From NCBI RefSeq assembly GCF_023898315.1, contig NC_064619.1, positions 346,590,650 through 346,654,649 of the forward strand: a stretch of 64,000 nucleotides of DNA. The letters are read 5' to 3'. A model generated the notes under the pieces. That model did no database searches. It had not been told where the DNA came from and saw only the letters and a list, made by a program, of their open reading frames with translations. The stretch is from Schistocerca nitens (taxonomy: Eukaryota > Arthropoda > Insecta > Orthoptera > Acrididae). Position numbers and translations under genes: made by a program. Below are positions 1-11,517 of this stretch, piece by piece; within the stretch, counting starts at the first letter, position 1, and the number at the start of each line of letters is the position of its first letter.

Positions 1-559
1 TTCTGGCTGCTTTTTCGTGTGAAAATATGTTGTATAGACTGTGAACTTGGAATGATAGAGTCTTTGCCTTATTAAATACGGACTTGGTAGCCGTTTCATA
101 AGCTTTATTAAGAATAAAAAGCCATTTCAATATAATTTTCAAATGCTTACTGCAGTTAAACTGCATTCTCCCACCGCCCGATATTTGTGAAAATGAACTA
201 ACAGGAACTGATTTGCACTTGAGTTACGCGGCCTCTGTGTGGTAGATATTCGGTAGCGGTTTTATCAACGCTGCTTTACACTGCCTAACTTGTATCTACT
301 ACTGCAGATTGAAGGGATGTCGTAAGGAAGAAATATAGAGGTAGGTGAACAGTTCGATGAAAGTGACTGAGAGAGAATAAGGAGACGAAAGAATGACCGA
401 CCGACCCCGCCCCGCCGCCAAGGGGATGTCGTCTGTCACTTCCATGTGTGAAAGGACTGGAAGTCTAAATAGGATATGCTGCAGCAAATTCTTGGTTGGC
501 AATCTAAATTATTGTATTCGGCTCCTATATTTCTCGTACTGAAGCTTTCTGGCAAATCG
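1..559. other. Unassigned sequence upstream of gypsy remnant
   Basis: I see no recognisable gene or repeat family here. The stretch lies where the protease and the start of reverse transcriptase of the downstream gypsy element would be expected, but no conserved motif survives. A C-rich patch near 400-420 gives a short reverse open frame with no family features. Confidence 0.4.
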
Positions 560-2650
560 AGAAAGGCAGTTGAATAGAGAGAACTTAATAAGGAGGTTGA
601 TCTCCGTGCGAGTCTGTTGCCTGGTTTACATGCTAGTTGTGTTTGTCCTCATTTCCTTCCATTCTGTTACCTGATTTACAATCATATTTTGGCTGGTTTG
701 CAGCCACCTATGTTTTTACCACGTTGGACATAAATCAGGCATATTATCAGATCTTGCTAGATTGTAATTTGTTAAATAGGGTGGCATTTGAGCTGGCGGC
801 TGGTGTGGCGGTGTTATCTCAACTTTTGTGTATGTTATTTTCCGATATTAATTTTAAATTCGAGTACCGTTATCTGAACGATATAATTTTCAGAAAGGTT
901 TGGCAAGAACACATTGAACACTTGAGGGAAGTACTTAAGGGTATCAGGAACGAGGGATCGATGGTTGGACCCTTGAATGAGATACGCAACAAGTGTTGTG
1001 AATTGCATTTGGATGAATCCAAATATGCGGCATTCGAGAGTTAGAAAGAGGCTCTGGTGGGTGTAGGTCTATTGGTTATAACCAAATTTCTATAAGCAGT
1101 TCATTATGCAGATGGATGTCTCAATGTTTGGCATAATGGTGGTATGGTGGTGGTACTACTTCAGGAATATCTCGAAGGAAGAGAACTGGTATCATATTCT
1201 GCTAGAAAACTAACACCATTAAAAAAAGTACTCTGTGTACGAACTGGAGACATTAGTGGTTACGTTCACCGTGGAGAAATGCGGGTTTTGTCTAGAACAT
1301 ATATCGTTCCAGTTACAGACTGACAGTCTACCTCTAAGTTTTGTGCTGCTGCAGCTGAGGTGCACAGGCCATCTCCCCAGGTGGACAATACGTATTTCCG
1401 CCTTGGATTTGACATGCAGAAAGAACTATCAGCGTTATTACAAATGATTTGAGCCGCATATTCTAAGGAGATGCAGAGGAAATCCAGATTATTACGTCTA
1501 ATCCTTATAGTAAACTGGAGGAAGGGAATTAATTATGGAGATTTTCCTGCGGTGTTTAAGCGTACTACTGAAAATCAAGAAGAGGAAACAATTAAAAGAG
1601 AAATGATTAGGCAATATTCACTAAGAAAAGGAGCTCTGTAGGCAGTAGTAAGCTCAGGATAGCGGTATCCACCAAAGCTACGTCCATATTATTCGTCTAT
1701 TGTCTTCAGTCACCAATGGGAGGGCACCTCGGTGCTTTTAACACTTGGACCAAGTTACATTAAAAGTTTACATGTAAAGGTATGGACAGAGATATTCGGA
1801 TTATGGTATGCACATATGAGACCAGCTCTTTGAGCAAAACCCGCACAGGGTATTAAGCCTGGTACTCTAGCTTCGAAACCAATGGATCACCAGATGGAGA
1901 AATTTTATATTGATCTTGTGGGTCCATTACAGAGATAGCGAACAGTAAACAAATACACTCTTGTACACACAAATGGCTTTTCGAGATTCTTTTGTTTCCT
2001 ACTAAGTCAGCGACTATACAATCTGTTATATATTAGTTAAAAAGGGTCTTTTGTACGTTTGGCCATCGTCAAGTGTTAGTTTGAGATAATTTCACGTTAG
2101 CTAGCTCAAAAGTTATCAGGGAATTCTTGTTTGGATTAGGAAACAGGTATTCTACCACTGCACGTTATTATCCTAACCCATCATTTCCGGAGAGACCTAA
2201 AAGCTGCGTTGATGTCCTAGGACGAAACTCTGCAATGTTTAATACAAGCCTTTAATACAGCCAGAATAATAAGAGTATTACAGCGACATTAATGTTTGTT
2301 TTCAAAACTAACTGTTAGCAAACTTGTGATCAATAGAAGATCTATTACCAGGCAAGATATTCCCCAAAGAGAGAAGGGAGAGCTAACGTAAGGTTCGGAG
2401 TAATATTTTGGCAGCCCATGGACGAGGAGCTCAGCTAGCAGCAAGTGGAGATGCCTGAATCCATTTAAGGTACGGGATTGGATAGATGTTAAAAATTTCT
2501 CTAAGCTGAGCCAGGCTGGTAGGCAAGTTCCCGCTATGCTTTAAGGTGCCTTTCGAGATTGTGTAACCTGTGTGTCCTTTTTTTACTGCGTTAATTAAGG
2601 CTACGTCTACCGCTAAGGAGTGCAGGGCACGTATCTCTCAACTCAGATCA
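560..2650 (+). pseudogene. Ty3/gypsy LTR-retrotransposon pol remnant (RT, RNase H, integrase)
   Basis: This is a decayed pol polyprotein of a Ty3/gypsy retrotransposon. From 637 a frame carries the reverse-transcriptase palm, with TTLDINQAYYQI in place of the usual LDL.. strand. The catalytic YxDD box reads YLND (about 871-882), so a metal-binding Asp has become Asn. RNase H follows at about 1090-1320 across frameshifts, with SYSARKLTPLKK and a degenerate TDAS strand. The integrase core is visible at about 1885-2200: FYIDLVGP supplies the first Asp, a DNFTLASS stretch the second, and a PERP-type segment the region of the Glu. The integrase C-terminal motif NPFKVRDWIDVKNF is near 2455-2500. 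Several stops and frame changes separate these domains. I see no LTRs, primer-binding site or gag. The order RT-RH-IN identifies Ty3/gypsy rather than copia. Confidence 0.85.
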
Positions 2651-3294
2651 GCTAACACGCAATAATTGTTATTGTATAAGTGTGTAGCTTAGGTTTTTAC
2701 CACTAATTAGTTACTATTTATAAGTATTTCAGTGCCATGTTTCCTTCTTTTTACTCGTCTCAGAGAGGCAGGAGTTTTGGTTGGGAGATTGTGCCACGTT
2801 GAAAAGATTGATCGTTTATTCAGCACCAGAGATCATTATGACCGGTGTGTCACACTGGCGGCGCCACAGGGCAGACGAGACAGGAAAGTGACTGCCGCAG
2901 ATGCCGTTATGTTCGAGCTGGAAGCGTGCATGGACAGCGGCGTCATTCAGTTGCTGAAGAGATATGAAAATGTCAAAGATGGGCAGAGCAGAGATCAAGG
3001 GCCTCAAGAAACTGATGTGTGTGGGATGGTTGCGAGATGGGACAGTGGTCAGCATAGGTGACCTGCCATGTGGACAACAACCTGATGGAATCGTTTCTTT
3101 TCTAGCTGGATGCACAGCAGTCCCAGAGGAGGCAAATGAATGGCTTCCGCGTGATATAAAAAGCACAACGTGAGTGCTTTCGCATTTGATGGTAGGACAC
3201 TGGTGGCATTGTGACCTTGGCAGTGCACGGTCTTATGTGCAAACCATACGCAGAGTGTAGCCACATGCAAAAAACTTCTAGCACGGATATCTCT
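2651..3294. other. Unassigned sequence between gypsy remnant and satellite array
   Basis: Overlapping open frames of 69-116 codons exist on both strands between 2732 and 3284, but none shows a known domain or codon bias that I can judge, and they overlap each other. I treat them as chance frames. The segment ends exactly where the first tandem unit begins. Confidence 0.4.
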
Positions 3295-6200
3295 GGTAGC
3301 TGTTTAATAGCTAGTTGACTGTGACTTCCGTTATTTGTGGCATATTGGGCATGTGACTGGGTGTGTTATTGCAGTGAAGCAGAGCGGACATAATTCCGTT
3401 ATTACATTATTTCTCATAATGGCCAAGTGCCAGACATTGTAAACTGTTTATGTTAGTGCAATGTCATCTGCTTCAGGGCAAGAATTGAATTTGTTTTGCT
3501 ATTGTTATAAGGTAGCTGTGCAATTGGTTATTTTGTCGTATTTACAATTCTTTTGTATTACATGTATATATCTGTATAACGCAAAAGAACTATTCACACA
3601 CACACACAGACACACACACATAAAACGAACGCAATGATTGATATCCCCCTAAAGAACACTTGCTTGAAACATTTTGGGATTTGCATCTTGTGAAACAGTT
3701 ATTTAGGGTGGTTAACTTAAAGGAGCACCATATATATGGTAGCTGTTTAATAGCTAGTTGACTGTGACTTCCGTTATTTGTGGCATATTGGGCATGTGAC
3801 TGGGTGTGTTATTGCAGTGAAGCAGAGCGGACATAATTCCGTTATTACATTATTTCTCATAATGGCCAAGTGCCAGACATTGTAAACTGTTTATGTTAGT
3901 GCAATGTCATCTGCTACAGGGCAAGAATTGAATTTGTTTTGCTATTGTTATAAGGTAGCTGTGCAATTGGTTATTTTGTCGTATTTACAATTCTTTTGTA
4001 TTACATGTATATATCTGTATAACGCAAAAGAACTATTCACACACACACACAGACACACACAGACACACACACACATAAAACGAACGCAATGATTGATATC
4101 CCCCTAAAGAACACTTGCTTGAAACATTTTGGGATTTGCATCTTGTGAAACAGTTATTTAGGGTGGTTAACTTAAAGGAGCACCATATATATGGTAGCTG
4201 TTTAATAGCTAGTTGACTGTGACTTCCGTTATTTGTGGCATATTGGGCATGTGACTGGGTGTGTTATTGCAGTGAAGCAGAGCGGACATAATTCCGTTAT
4301 TACATTATTTCTCATAATGGCCAAGTGCCAGACATTGTAAACTGTTTATGTTAGTGCAATGTCATCTGCTACAGGGCAAGAATTGAATTTGTTTTGCTAT
4401 TGTTATAAGGTAGCTGTGCAATTGGTTATTTTGTCGTATTTACAATTCTTTTGTATTACATGTATATATCTGTATAACGCAAAAGAACTATTCACACACA
4501 CACACAGACACACACAGACACACACACATAAAACGAACGCAATGATTGATATCCCCCTAAAGAACACTTGCTTGAAACATTTTGGGATTTGCATCTTGTG
4601 AAACAGTTATTTAGGGTGGTTAACTTAAAGGAGCACCATATATATGGTAGCTGTTTAATAGCTAGTTGACTGTGACTTCCGTTATTTGTGGCATATTGGG
4701 CATGTGACTGGGTGTGTTATTGCAGTGAAGCAGAGCGGACATAATTCCGTTATTACATTATTTCTCATAATGGCCAAGTGCCAGACATTGTAAACTGTTT
4801 ATGTTAGTGCAATGTCATCTGCTACAGGGCAAGAATTGAATTTGTTTTGCTATTGTTATAAGGTAGCTGTGCAATTGGTTATTTTGTCGTATTTACAATT
4901 CTTTTGTATTACATGTATATATCTGTATAACGCAAAAGAACTATTCACACACACACACAGACACACACAGACACACACACATAAAACGAACGCAATGATT
5001 GATATCCCCCTAAAGAACACTTGCTTGAAACATTTTGGGATTTGCATCTTGTGAAACAGTTATTTAGGGTGGTTAACTTAAAGGAGCACCATATATATGG
5101 TAGCTGTTTAATAGCTAGTTGACTGTGACTTCCGTTATTTGTGGCATATTGGGCATGTGACTGGGTGTGTTATTGCAGTGAAGCAGAGCGGACATAATTC
5201 CGTTATTACATTATTTCTCATAATGGCCAAGTGCCAGACATTGTAAACTGTTTATGTTAGTGCAATGTCATCTGCTACAGGGCAAGAATTGAATTTGTTT
5301 TGCTATTGTTATAAGGTAGCTGTGCAATTGGTTATTTTGTCGTATTTACAATTCTTTTGTATTACATGTATATATCTGTATAACGCAAAAGAACTATTCA
5401 CACACACACACAGACACACACAGACACACACACATAAAACGAACGCAATGATTGATATCCCCCTAAAGAACACTTGCTTGAAACATTTTGGGATTTGCAT
5501 CTTGTGAAACAGTTATTTAGGGTGGTTAACTTAAAGGAGCACCATATATATGGTAGCTGTTTAATAGCTAGTTGACTGTGACTTCCGTTATTTGTGGCAT
5601 ATTGGGCATGTGACTGGGTGTGTTATTGCAGTGAAGCAGAGCGGACATAATTCCGTTATTACATTATTTCTCATAATGGCCAAGTGCCAGACATTGTAAA
5701 CTGTTTATGTTAGTGCAATGTCATCTGCTACAGGGCAAGAATTGAATTTGTTTTGCTATTGTTATAAGGTAGCTGTGCAATTGGTTATTTTGTCGTATTT
5801 ACAATTCTTTTGTATTACATGTATATATCTGTATAACGCAAAAGAACTATTCACACACACACACAGACACACACAGACACACACACTTAAAACGAACACA
5901 ATGATTGATATCCCCCTAAAGAACACTTGCTTGAAACATTTTGGGATTTGCATCTTGTGAAACAGTTATTTAGGGTGGTTAACTTAAAGGAGCACCATAT
6001 ATATGGTAGCTGTTTAATAGCTAGTTGACTGTGACTTCCGTTATTTGTGGCATATTGGGCATGTGACTGGGTGTGTTATTGCAGTGAAGCAGAGCGGACA
6101 TAATTCCGTTATTACATTATTTCTCATAATGGCCAAGTGCCAGACATTGTAAACTGTTTATGTTAGTGCAATGTCATCTGCTACAGGGCAAGAATTGAAT

Positions 6201-9200
6201 TTGTTTTGCTATTGTTATAAGGTAGCTGTGCAATTGGTTATTTTGTCGTATTTACAATTCTTTTGTATTACATGTATATATCTGTATAACGCAAAAGAAC
6301 TATTCACACACACACACAGACACACACAGACACACACACTTAAAACGAACGCAATGATTGATATCCCCCTAAAGAACACTTGCTTGAAACATTTTGGGAT
6401 TTGCATCTTGTGAAACAGTTATTTAGGGTGGTTAACTTAAAGGAGCACCATATATATGGTAGCTGTTTAATAGCTAGTTGACTGTGACTTCCGTTATTTG
6501 TGGCATATTGGGCATGTGACTGGGTGTGTTATTGCAGTGAAGCAGAGCGGACATAATTCCGTTATTACATTATTTCTCATAATGGCCAAGTGCCAGACAT
6601 TGTAAACTGTTTATGTTAGTGCAATGTCATCTGCTACAGGGCAAGAATTGAATTTGTTTTGCTATTGTTATAAGGTAGCTGTGCAATTGGTTATTTTGTC
6701 GTATTTACAATTCTTTTGTATTACATGTATATATCTGTATAACGCAAAAGAACTATTCACACACACACACTCAGACACACACAGACACACACACATAAAA
6801 CGAACGCAATGATTGATATCCCCCTAAAGAACACTTGCTTGAAACATCTTGGGATTTGCATCTTGTGAAACAGTTATTTAGGGTGGTTAACTTAAAGGAG
6901 CACCATATATATGGTAGCTGTTTAATAGCTAGTTGACTGTGACTTCCGTTATTTGTGGCATATTGGGCATGTGACTGGGTGTGTTATTGCAGTGAAGCAG
7001 AGCGGACATAATTCCGTTATTACATTATTTCTCATAATGGCCAAGTGCCAGACATTGTAAACTGTTTATGTTAGTGCAATGTCATCTGCTACAGGGCAAG
7101 AATTGAATTTGTTTTGCTATTGTTATAAGGTAGCTGTGCAATTGGTTATTTTGTCGTATTTACAATTCTTTTGTATTACATGTATATATCTGTATAACGC
7201 AAAAGAACTATTCACACACACACACAGACACACACAGACACACACACTTAAAACGAACGCAATGATTGATATCCCCCTAAAGAACACTTGCTTGAAACAT
7301 TTTGGGATTTGCATCTTGTGAAACAGTTATTTAGGGTGGTTAACTTAAAGGAGCACCATATATATGGTAGCTGTTTAATAGCTAGTTGACTGTGACTTCC
7401 GTTATTTGTGGCATATTGGGCATGTGACTGGGTGTGTTATTGCAGTGAAGCAGAGCGGACATAATTCCGTTATTACATTATTTCTCATAATGGCCAAGTG
7501 CCAGACATTGTAAACTGTTTATGTTAGTGCAATGTCATCTGCTACAGGGCAAGAATTGAATTTGTTTTGCTATTGTTATAAGGTAGCTGTGCAATTGGTT
7601 ATTTTGTCGTATTTACAATTCTTTTGTATTACATGTATATATCTGTATAACGCAAAAGAACTATTCACACACACACACAGACACACACAGACACACACAC
7701 ATAAAACGAACGCAATGATTGATATCCCCCTAAAGAACACTTGCTTGAAACATTTTGGGATTTGCATCTTGTGAAACAGTTATTTAGGGTGGTTAACTTA
7801 AAGGAGCACCATATATATGGTAGCTGTTTAATAGCTAGTTGACTGTGACTTCCGTTATTTGTGGCATATTGGGCATGTGACTGGGTGTGTTATTGCAGTG
7901 AAGCAGAGCGGACATAATTCCGTTATTACATTATTTCTCATAATGGCCAAGTGCCAGACATTGTAAACTGTTTATGTTAGTGCAATGTCATCTGCTACAG
8001 GGCAAGAATTGAATTTGTTTTGCTATTGTTATAAGGTAGCTGTGCAATTGGTTTTTTTGTCGTATTTACAATTATTTTCTATTACATGTATATATCTGTA
8101 TAACGCAAAAGAACTATTCACACACACACACAGACACACACAGACACACACACACATAAAACGAACGCAATGATTGATATCCCCCTAAAGAACACTTGCT
8201 TGAAACATTTTGGGATTTGCATCTTGTGAAACAGTTATTTAGGGTGGTTAACTTAAAGGAGCACCATATATATGGTAGCTGTTTAATAGCTAGTTGACTG
8301 TGACTTCCGTTATTTGTGGCATATTGGGCATGTGACTGGGTGTGTTATTGCAGTGAAGCAGAGCGGACATAATTCCGTTATTACATTATTTCTCATAATG
8401 GCCAAGTGCCAGACATTGTAAACTGTTTATGTTAGTGCAATGTCATCTGCTACAGGGCAAGAATTGAATTTGTTTTGCTATTGTTATAAGGTAGCTGTGC
8501 AATTGGTTATTTTGTCGTATTTACAATTCTTTTGTATTACATGTATATATCTGTATAACGCAAAAGAACTATTCACACACACACATAGACACACACAGAC
8601 ACACACACATAAAACGAACGCAATGATTGATATCCCCCTAAAGAACACTTGCTTGAAACATTTTGGGATTTGCATCTTGTGAAACAGTTATTTAGGGTGG
8701 TTAACTTAAAGGAGCACCATATATATGGTAGCTGTTTAATAGCTAGTTGACTGTGACTTCCGTTATTTGTGGCATATTGGGCATGTGACTGGGTGTGTTA
8801 TTGCAGTGAAGCAGAGCGGACATAATTCCGTTATTACATTATTTCTCATAATGGCCACATTGTAAACTGTTTATGTTAGTGCAATGTCATCTGCTACAGG
8901 GCAAGAATTGAATTTGTTTTGCTATTGTTATAAGGTAGCTGTGCAATTGGTTATTTTGTCGTATTTACAATTCTTTTGTATTACATGTATATATCTGTAT
9001 AACGCAAAAGAACTATTCACACACACACACAGACACACACAGACACACACACATAAAACGAACGCAATGATTGATATCCCCCTAAAGAACACTTGCTTGA
9101 AACATTTTGGGATTTGCATCTTGTGAAACAGTTATTTAGGGTGGTTAACTTAAAGGAGCACCATATATATGGTAGCTGTTTAATAGCTAGTTGACTGTGA

Positions 9201-9339
9201 CTTCCGTTATTTGTGGCATATTGGGCATGTGACTGGGTGTGTTATTGCAGTGAAGCAGAGCGGACATAATCCCGTTATTACATTATTTCTCATAATGGCC
9301 AAGTGCCAGACATTGTAAACTGTTTATGTTAGTGCAATG

Positions 9340-9342
<3 letters not shown>
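3295..9342. repeat. Tandem array of ~453 bp unit (13 full units plus a partial one)
   Basis: Units begin with ggtagctgtttaatagc at 3295, 3738, 4193, 4646, 5099, 5552, 6005, 6458, 6913, 7366, 7819, 8274 and 8727; a truncated fourteenth runs 9171-9342. Lengths are 453 or 455 bp, except unit 1 (443, shorter CA tract) and unit 13 (444, lacking nine bases near 8858). Units are almost identical, which implies recent amplification or homogenisation. Each unit contains an interrupted CA microsatellite followed by about 115 bp (ending ggagcaccatatata) that is the reverse complement of the left terminal repeat of the transposon at 9391. The 80-codon frame that recurs in every unit has CA-repeat-derived His-Thr runs and is not a gene. 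The array ends in an AT microsatellite at the transposon boundary. Confidence 0.97.

Positions 9343-9390
<48 letters not shown>
9343..9390. repeat. (AT)n microsatellite at array/transposon junction
   Basis: A pure AT dinucleotide run of about 48 bases replaces the rest of the last array unit and abuts the transposon end. In the array, the equivalent junction is the short palindrome accatatatatggt, so this run looks like an expansion of that TA-rich joint. Confidence 0.95.
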
Positions 9391-9393
<3 letters not shown>

Positions 9394-9650
9394 TGCCCCT
9401 TTAAGATAACCACCTTAAATAACTGTTTCACAAGATGCAAATCACAAAATGTTTCAAGCAAGTGTTCTTTAGGGGGATATCAATCATTGCGTTCGTTTTA
9501 CAAAGATATGAAGAGCAGTATGACTTTTTTAAAAGGCGCCCTGTATTTTTTATTCGGTAATTCATTTCCCCTACTAAAGACCTATTCAAAAATGTTTCAC
9601 AATGTATCATTCACTGAAACACAACGTTATTAATTACATAACACAACAAT
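9391..9650 (+). repeat. Left terminal inverted repeat
   Basis: Begins tggtgcccctttaag directly after the AT run. Read on the reverse strand it matches the right end at 11310-11517 over about 200 bp with scattered changes, and it also matches the last ~115 bp of every tandem unit upstream. Confidence 0.85.
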
Positions 9651-9849
9651 GACGTTGACTCTCCCAGCGCTTAGTCCAGCTACTCGGGGTAATGGAACAC
9701 ATCCACATGCTGACGTTGACAGAGGACAAATGTAAACACAAGCAGAATGCACACCAGTCATTCCGTCAATCACCGTCAGTTGAAGAGTTGTGTGAGTAGA
9801 ATGAACACCAACGAAGAGAAGGTAGAAATGCTACTGATGTGTGGGAAAT

Positions 9850-9998
9850 GTAAGTTAGTACAACAGTAATTGCAGTACTGTTTTCTTATGTACGGGTACA
9901 TTTGGTACAATAGTTTAGTCCATTTCAAAACTAATGTGTAGGCTGTCCTTCCTAAAAACTGCATTGACATAACGTTTCTTTTATTGTTGTTGTTGAAG
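9850..9998 (+). other. Apparent 149 bp intron in transposase
   Basis: The donor is gtaagt at 9850 and the acceptor is ttgttgttgttgaag ending at 9998, preceded by a T-rich tract. Removing it joins codon 17 (T|GT, Cys) and gives the uninterrupted series GKCRGNATQAAE, which fits the N-terminus of this transposase family. Without removal the frame hits other sequence unlike the family. This is inferred from frame and splice-site consensus only. Confidence 0.6.
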
Positions 9999-10421
9999 GT
10001 AGGGGAAATGCTACACAGGCAGCGGAACTGTACAGAGAGCGATATCCTGACAAGAACCAACCTTCACGACGGATGTTTTCTCGTCTTGTTGCGACGCTTC
10101 AGGAAAGGGGAAGTCTCAACAATGCAATGGTCGTAACACTTGCACAGACGAAGTTGCCGAAGTTAATGTTCTCGCTTCCGTTGCTATGAATCCACATGTG
10201 AGCACACGACAGCTTGAACACGAGATTGGCATTCCTAAAACCAGTGTACATCGTATTCTTACACGTCACCGGTTCCATCCTTACCATGTACATCTACATC
10301 AAGAATTGCATGGGAATCATTCCAGAATCGTGTGCTGTTCTGTCACTGAGCACAGCAGCAAATCCCCGCCAACCGTAACTTCTTCTCCAATGTTCTATTT
10401 ACCGATGAATGTTCCTTCTCA

Positions 10422-10625
10422 GCCGGCCGCTGGTGGCCGAGCGGTTCTGGCGCTACAGTCTGGAACCGCGCGACCGCTACGGTCGCAGGTTCGAATCCTG
10501 CCTCGGGCATGGATGTTTGTGTGTTGTCCTTAGGTTAGTTAGGTTTAAGTAGTTCTAAGTTCTAGGGGACTTATGACCTCAGCAGTTGAGTCCCATAGTG
10601 CTCAGAACCATTTGAACCATTTTTT
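10422..10625 (+). mobile_element. tRNA-derived SINE (family A)
   Basis: The tRNA-like head contains an A-box-like tggccgagcgg and the B box ggttcgaatcc. The body has the family A signature gtccttaggttagttaggtt, and the tail ends gaaccattttt. The insertion is flanked by the 12 bp direct repeat tgttccttctca (10410-10421 and 10626-10637). It lies inside the transposase of the surrounding element and is therefore younger than it. Confidence 0.95.
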
Positions 10626-11309
10626 TGTTCCTTCTCAAACAAAGGGCAGGTAAATACAAGGAACATGCATTATTGGTCCAGTAACAACCTATGATAGCTT
10701 AGACATGTGGAACATCAGCGTCAATGGAGAGTTAACGTCTGGTGTGGGATACTTGGTACTACAATTATTGACCCTTATTTCATCAATGGTAGTTTAAACG
10801 GCACAGCGTGTGCCAACTTCATCAGACGAATTCTTCCTCTTCTTCTGGATGAAGTGCCGCTAAGAACCAGAGTGCTTATTTGGTATCAACGTACAACACA
10901 TAATGCCTTGCGTGCACGTAGTGTTCTGAACCGAAGGTATCTTGCCAGATGGAGTGGTCGAGGAGGAACAGTTATTTGGCCTGCTAGGTCTCCTGATTTA
11001 TATCCTCTGGGATGCAATAAAGACGTTTTCTTCCGCGATATTCCAACAACTCCAGAGGACATGCAGGAACGTATTATGCTTGCTCGTAATTCTATTCAGC
11101 AGGCAACACTGGAAGCAGTAAATAATTATTTCATTCAAGGAGTGTACCAGTGTACCGGTGTCCTGGGTCACCACTTTGAGTACCTTTGAATGTTCTACTC
11201 CTGGGCAATGGTACAGGAGAGCCAAAGTCAATTTTGTGTTATGTTTTTACTTGGTTTTCATTTGTTTCCTGACAAAGCCAGCAAGTGGACGAGTTTGTGA
11301 TCCCGGGCT

Positions 11310-11517
11310 CAAATTCATTGTTGTGTTATGTAATTAATAACGTTAGGTTTCAGTGAACGGTACACTGTGATACATTTTTGAACATGTCTTTAGGAGAGGA
11401 AATGAATAACCGAATAAAAAACAATGCTACAACGAAGGCAATCATACTGATTGATGTACCACTGACAGCTAAAGAACAGTTGCTTGAAACATGTTTTAAT
11501 TTGCATCTGGACAAACT
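11310..11517 (-). repeat. Right terminal inverted repeat
   Basis: Mirror of 9391-9650. Shared blocks include ttgtgttatgtaattaataacgt and ttgcttgaaacat. Similarity fades after gcatct near 11513, so the outermost end is lost or mutated. Confidence 0.8.

Larger units (their letters stand above)
9801..11189 (+). pseudogene. Mariner-type transposase remnant, with apparent intron and SINE insertion
   Basis: The reading starts at ATG 9801 (MNTNEEKVEMLLMCGK), pauses at a GT-AG interval (9850-9998) and continues in frame with GNATQAAELYRERYPD, the N-terminal helix-turn-helix typical of this transposase group. A frameshift near 10140-10160 moves into the frame of MNPHVSTRQLEHEI (second HTH). The first catalytic Asp is seen as FTDECSF just before the SINE at 10422. 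After the SINE, 10707-11189 gives VNVWCGI, then the region where the second Asp should be (now WYQRTTHNA) and SPDLYPLGC where the third acidic residue should be. Both of these acidic residues are gone. At least one in-frame stop lies before the SINE. The protein is non-functional; family assignment is by motif order and similarity to 37978-39308. Confidence 0.8.
9391..11517 (+). mobile_element. Tc1/mariner-superfamily element with ~200 bp inverted repeats
   Basis: A decayed DNA transposon. The left end (9391-9650) and the right end (about 11310-11517) are imperfect inverted repeats of about 200 bp: both contain ttgttgtgttatgtaattaa, a tttcagtgaa block, and ttgcttgaaacat in mirrored order. The terminal ~20 bp are well preserved only at the left. 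Between them is a broken transposase (9801-11189) interrupted by a SINE. The left TIR is the sequence amplified in the adjacent satellite array. The transposase resembles the one at 37978-39308, so I place the element in the same mariner-type group, though key catalytic residues are lost. Confidence 0.85.

Noticed and set aside
2732..3284. Overlapping frames between the gypsy remnant and the satellite
   Set aside because: They occur on both strands over the same bases and show no domain or codon evidence.
3904..9126. Recurrent 80-codon frames on the + strand and 63-codon frames on the - strand
   Set aside because: They repeat with the satellite unit, contain CA-microsatellite-encoded His-Thr or Cys-Val runs, and have no regulatory or domain evidence.
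3295..9342. CRISPR-like array
   Set aside because: Units are contiguous ~453 bp copies with no short-repeat/unique-spacer pattern, and the genome is eukaryotic.
10422..10540. tRNA gene suggested by A and B boxes in SINE heads
   Set aside because: The head continues into a conserved SINE body and tail and is flanked by a target duplication.
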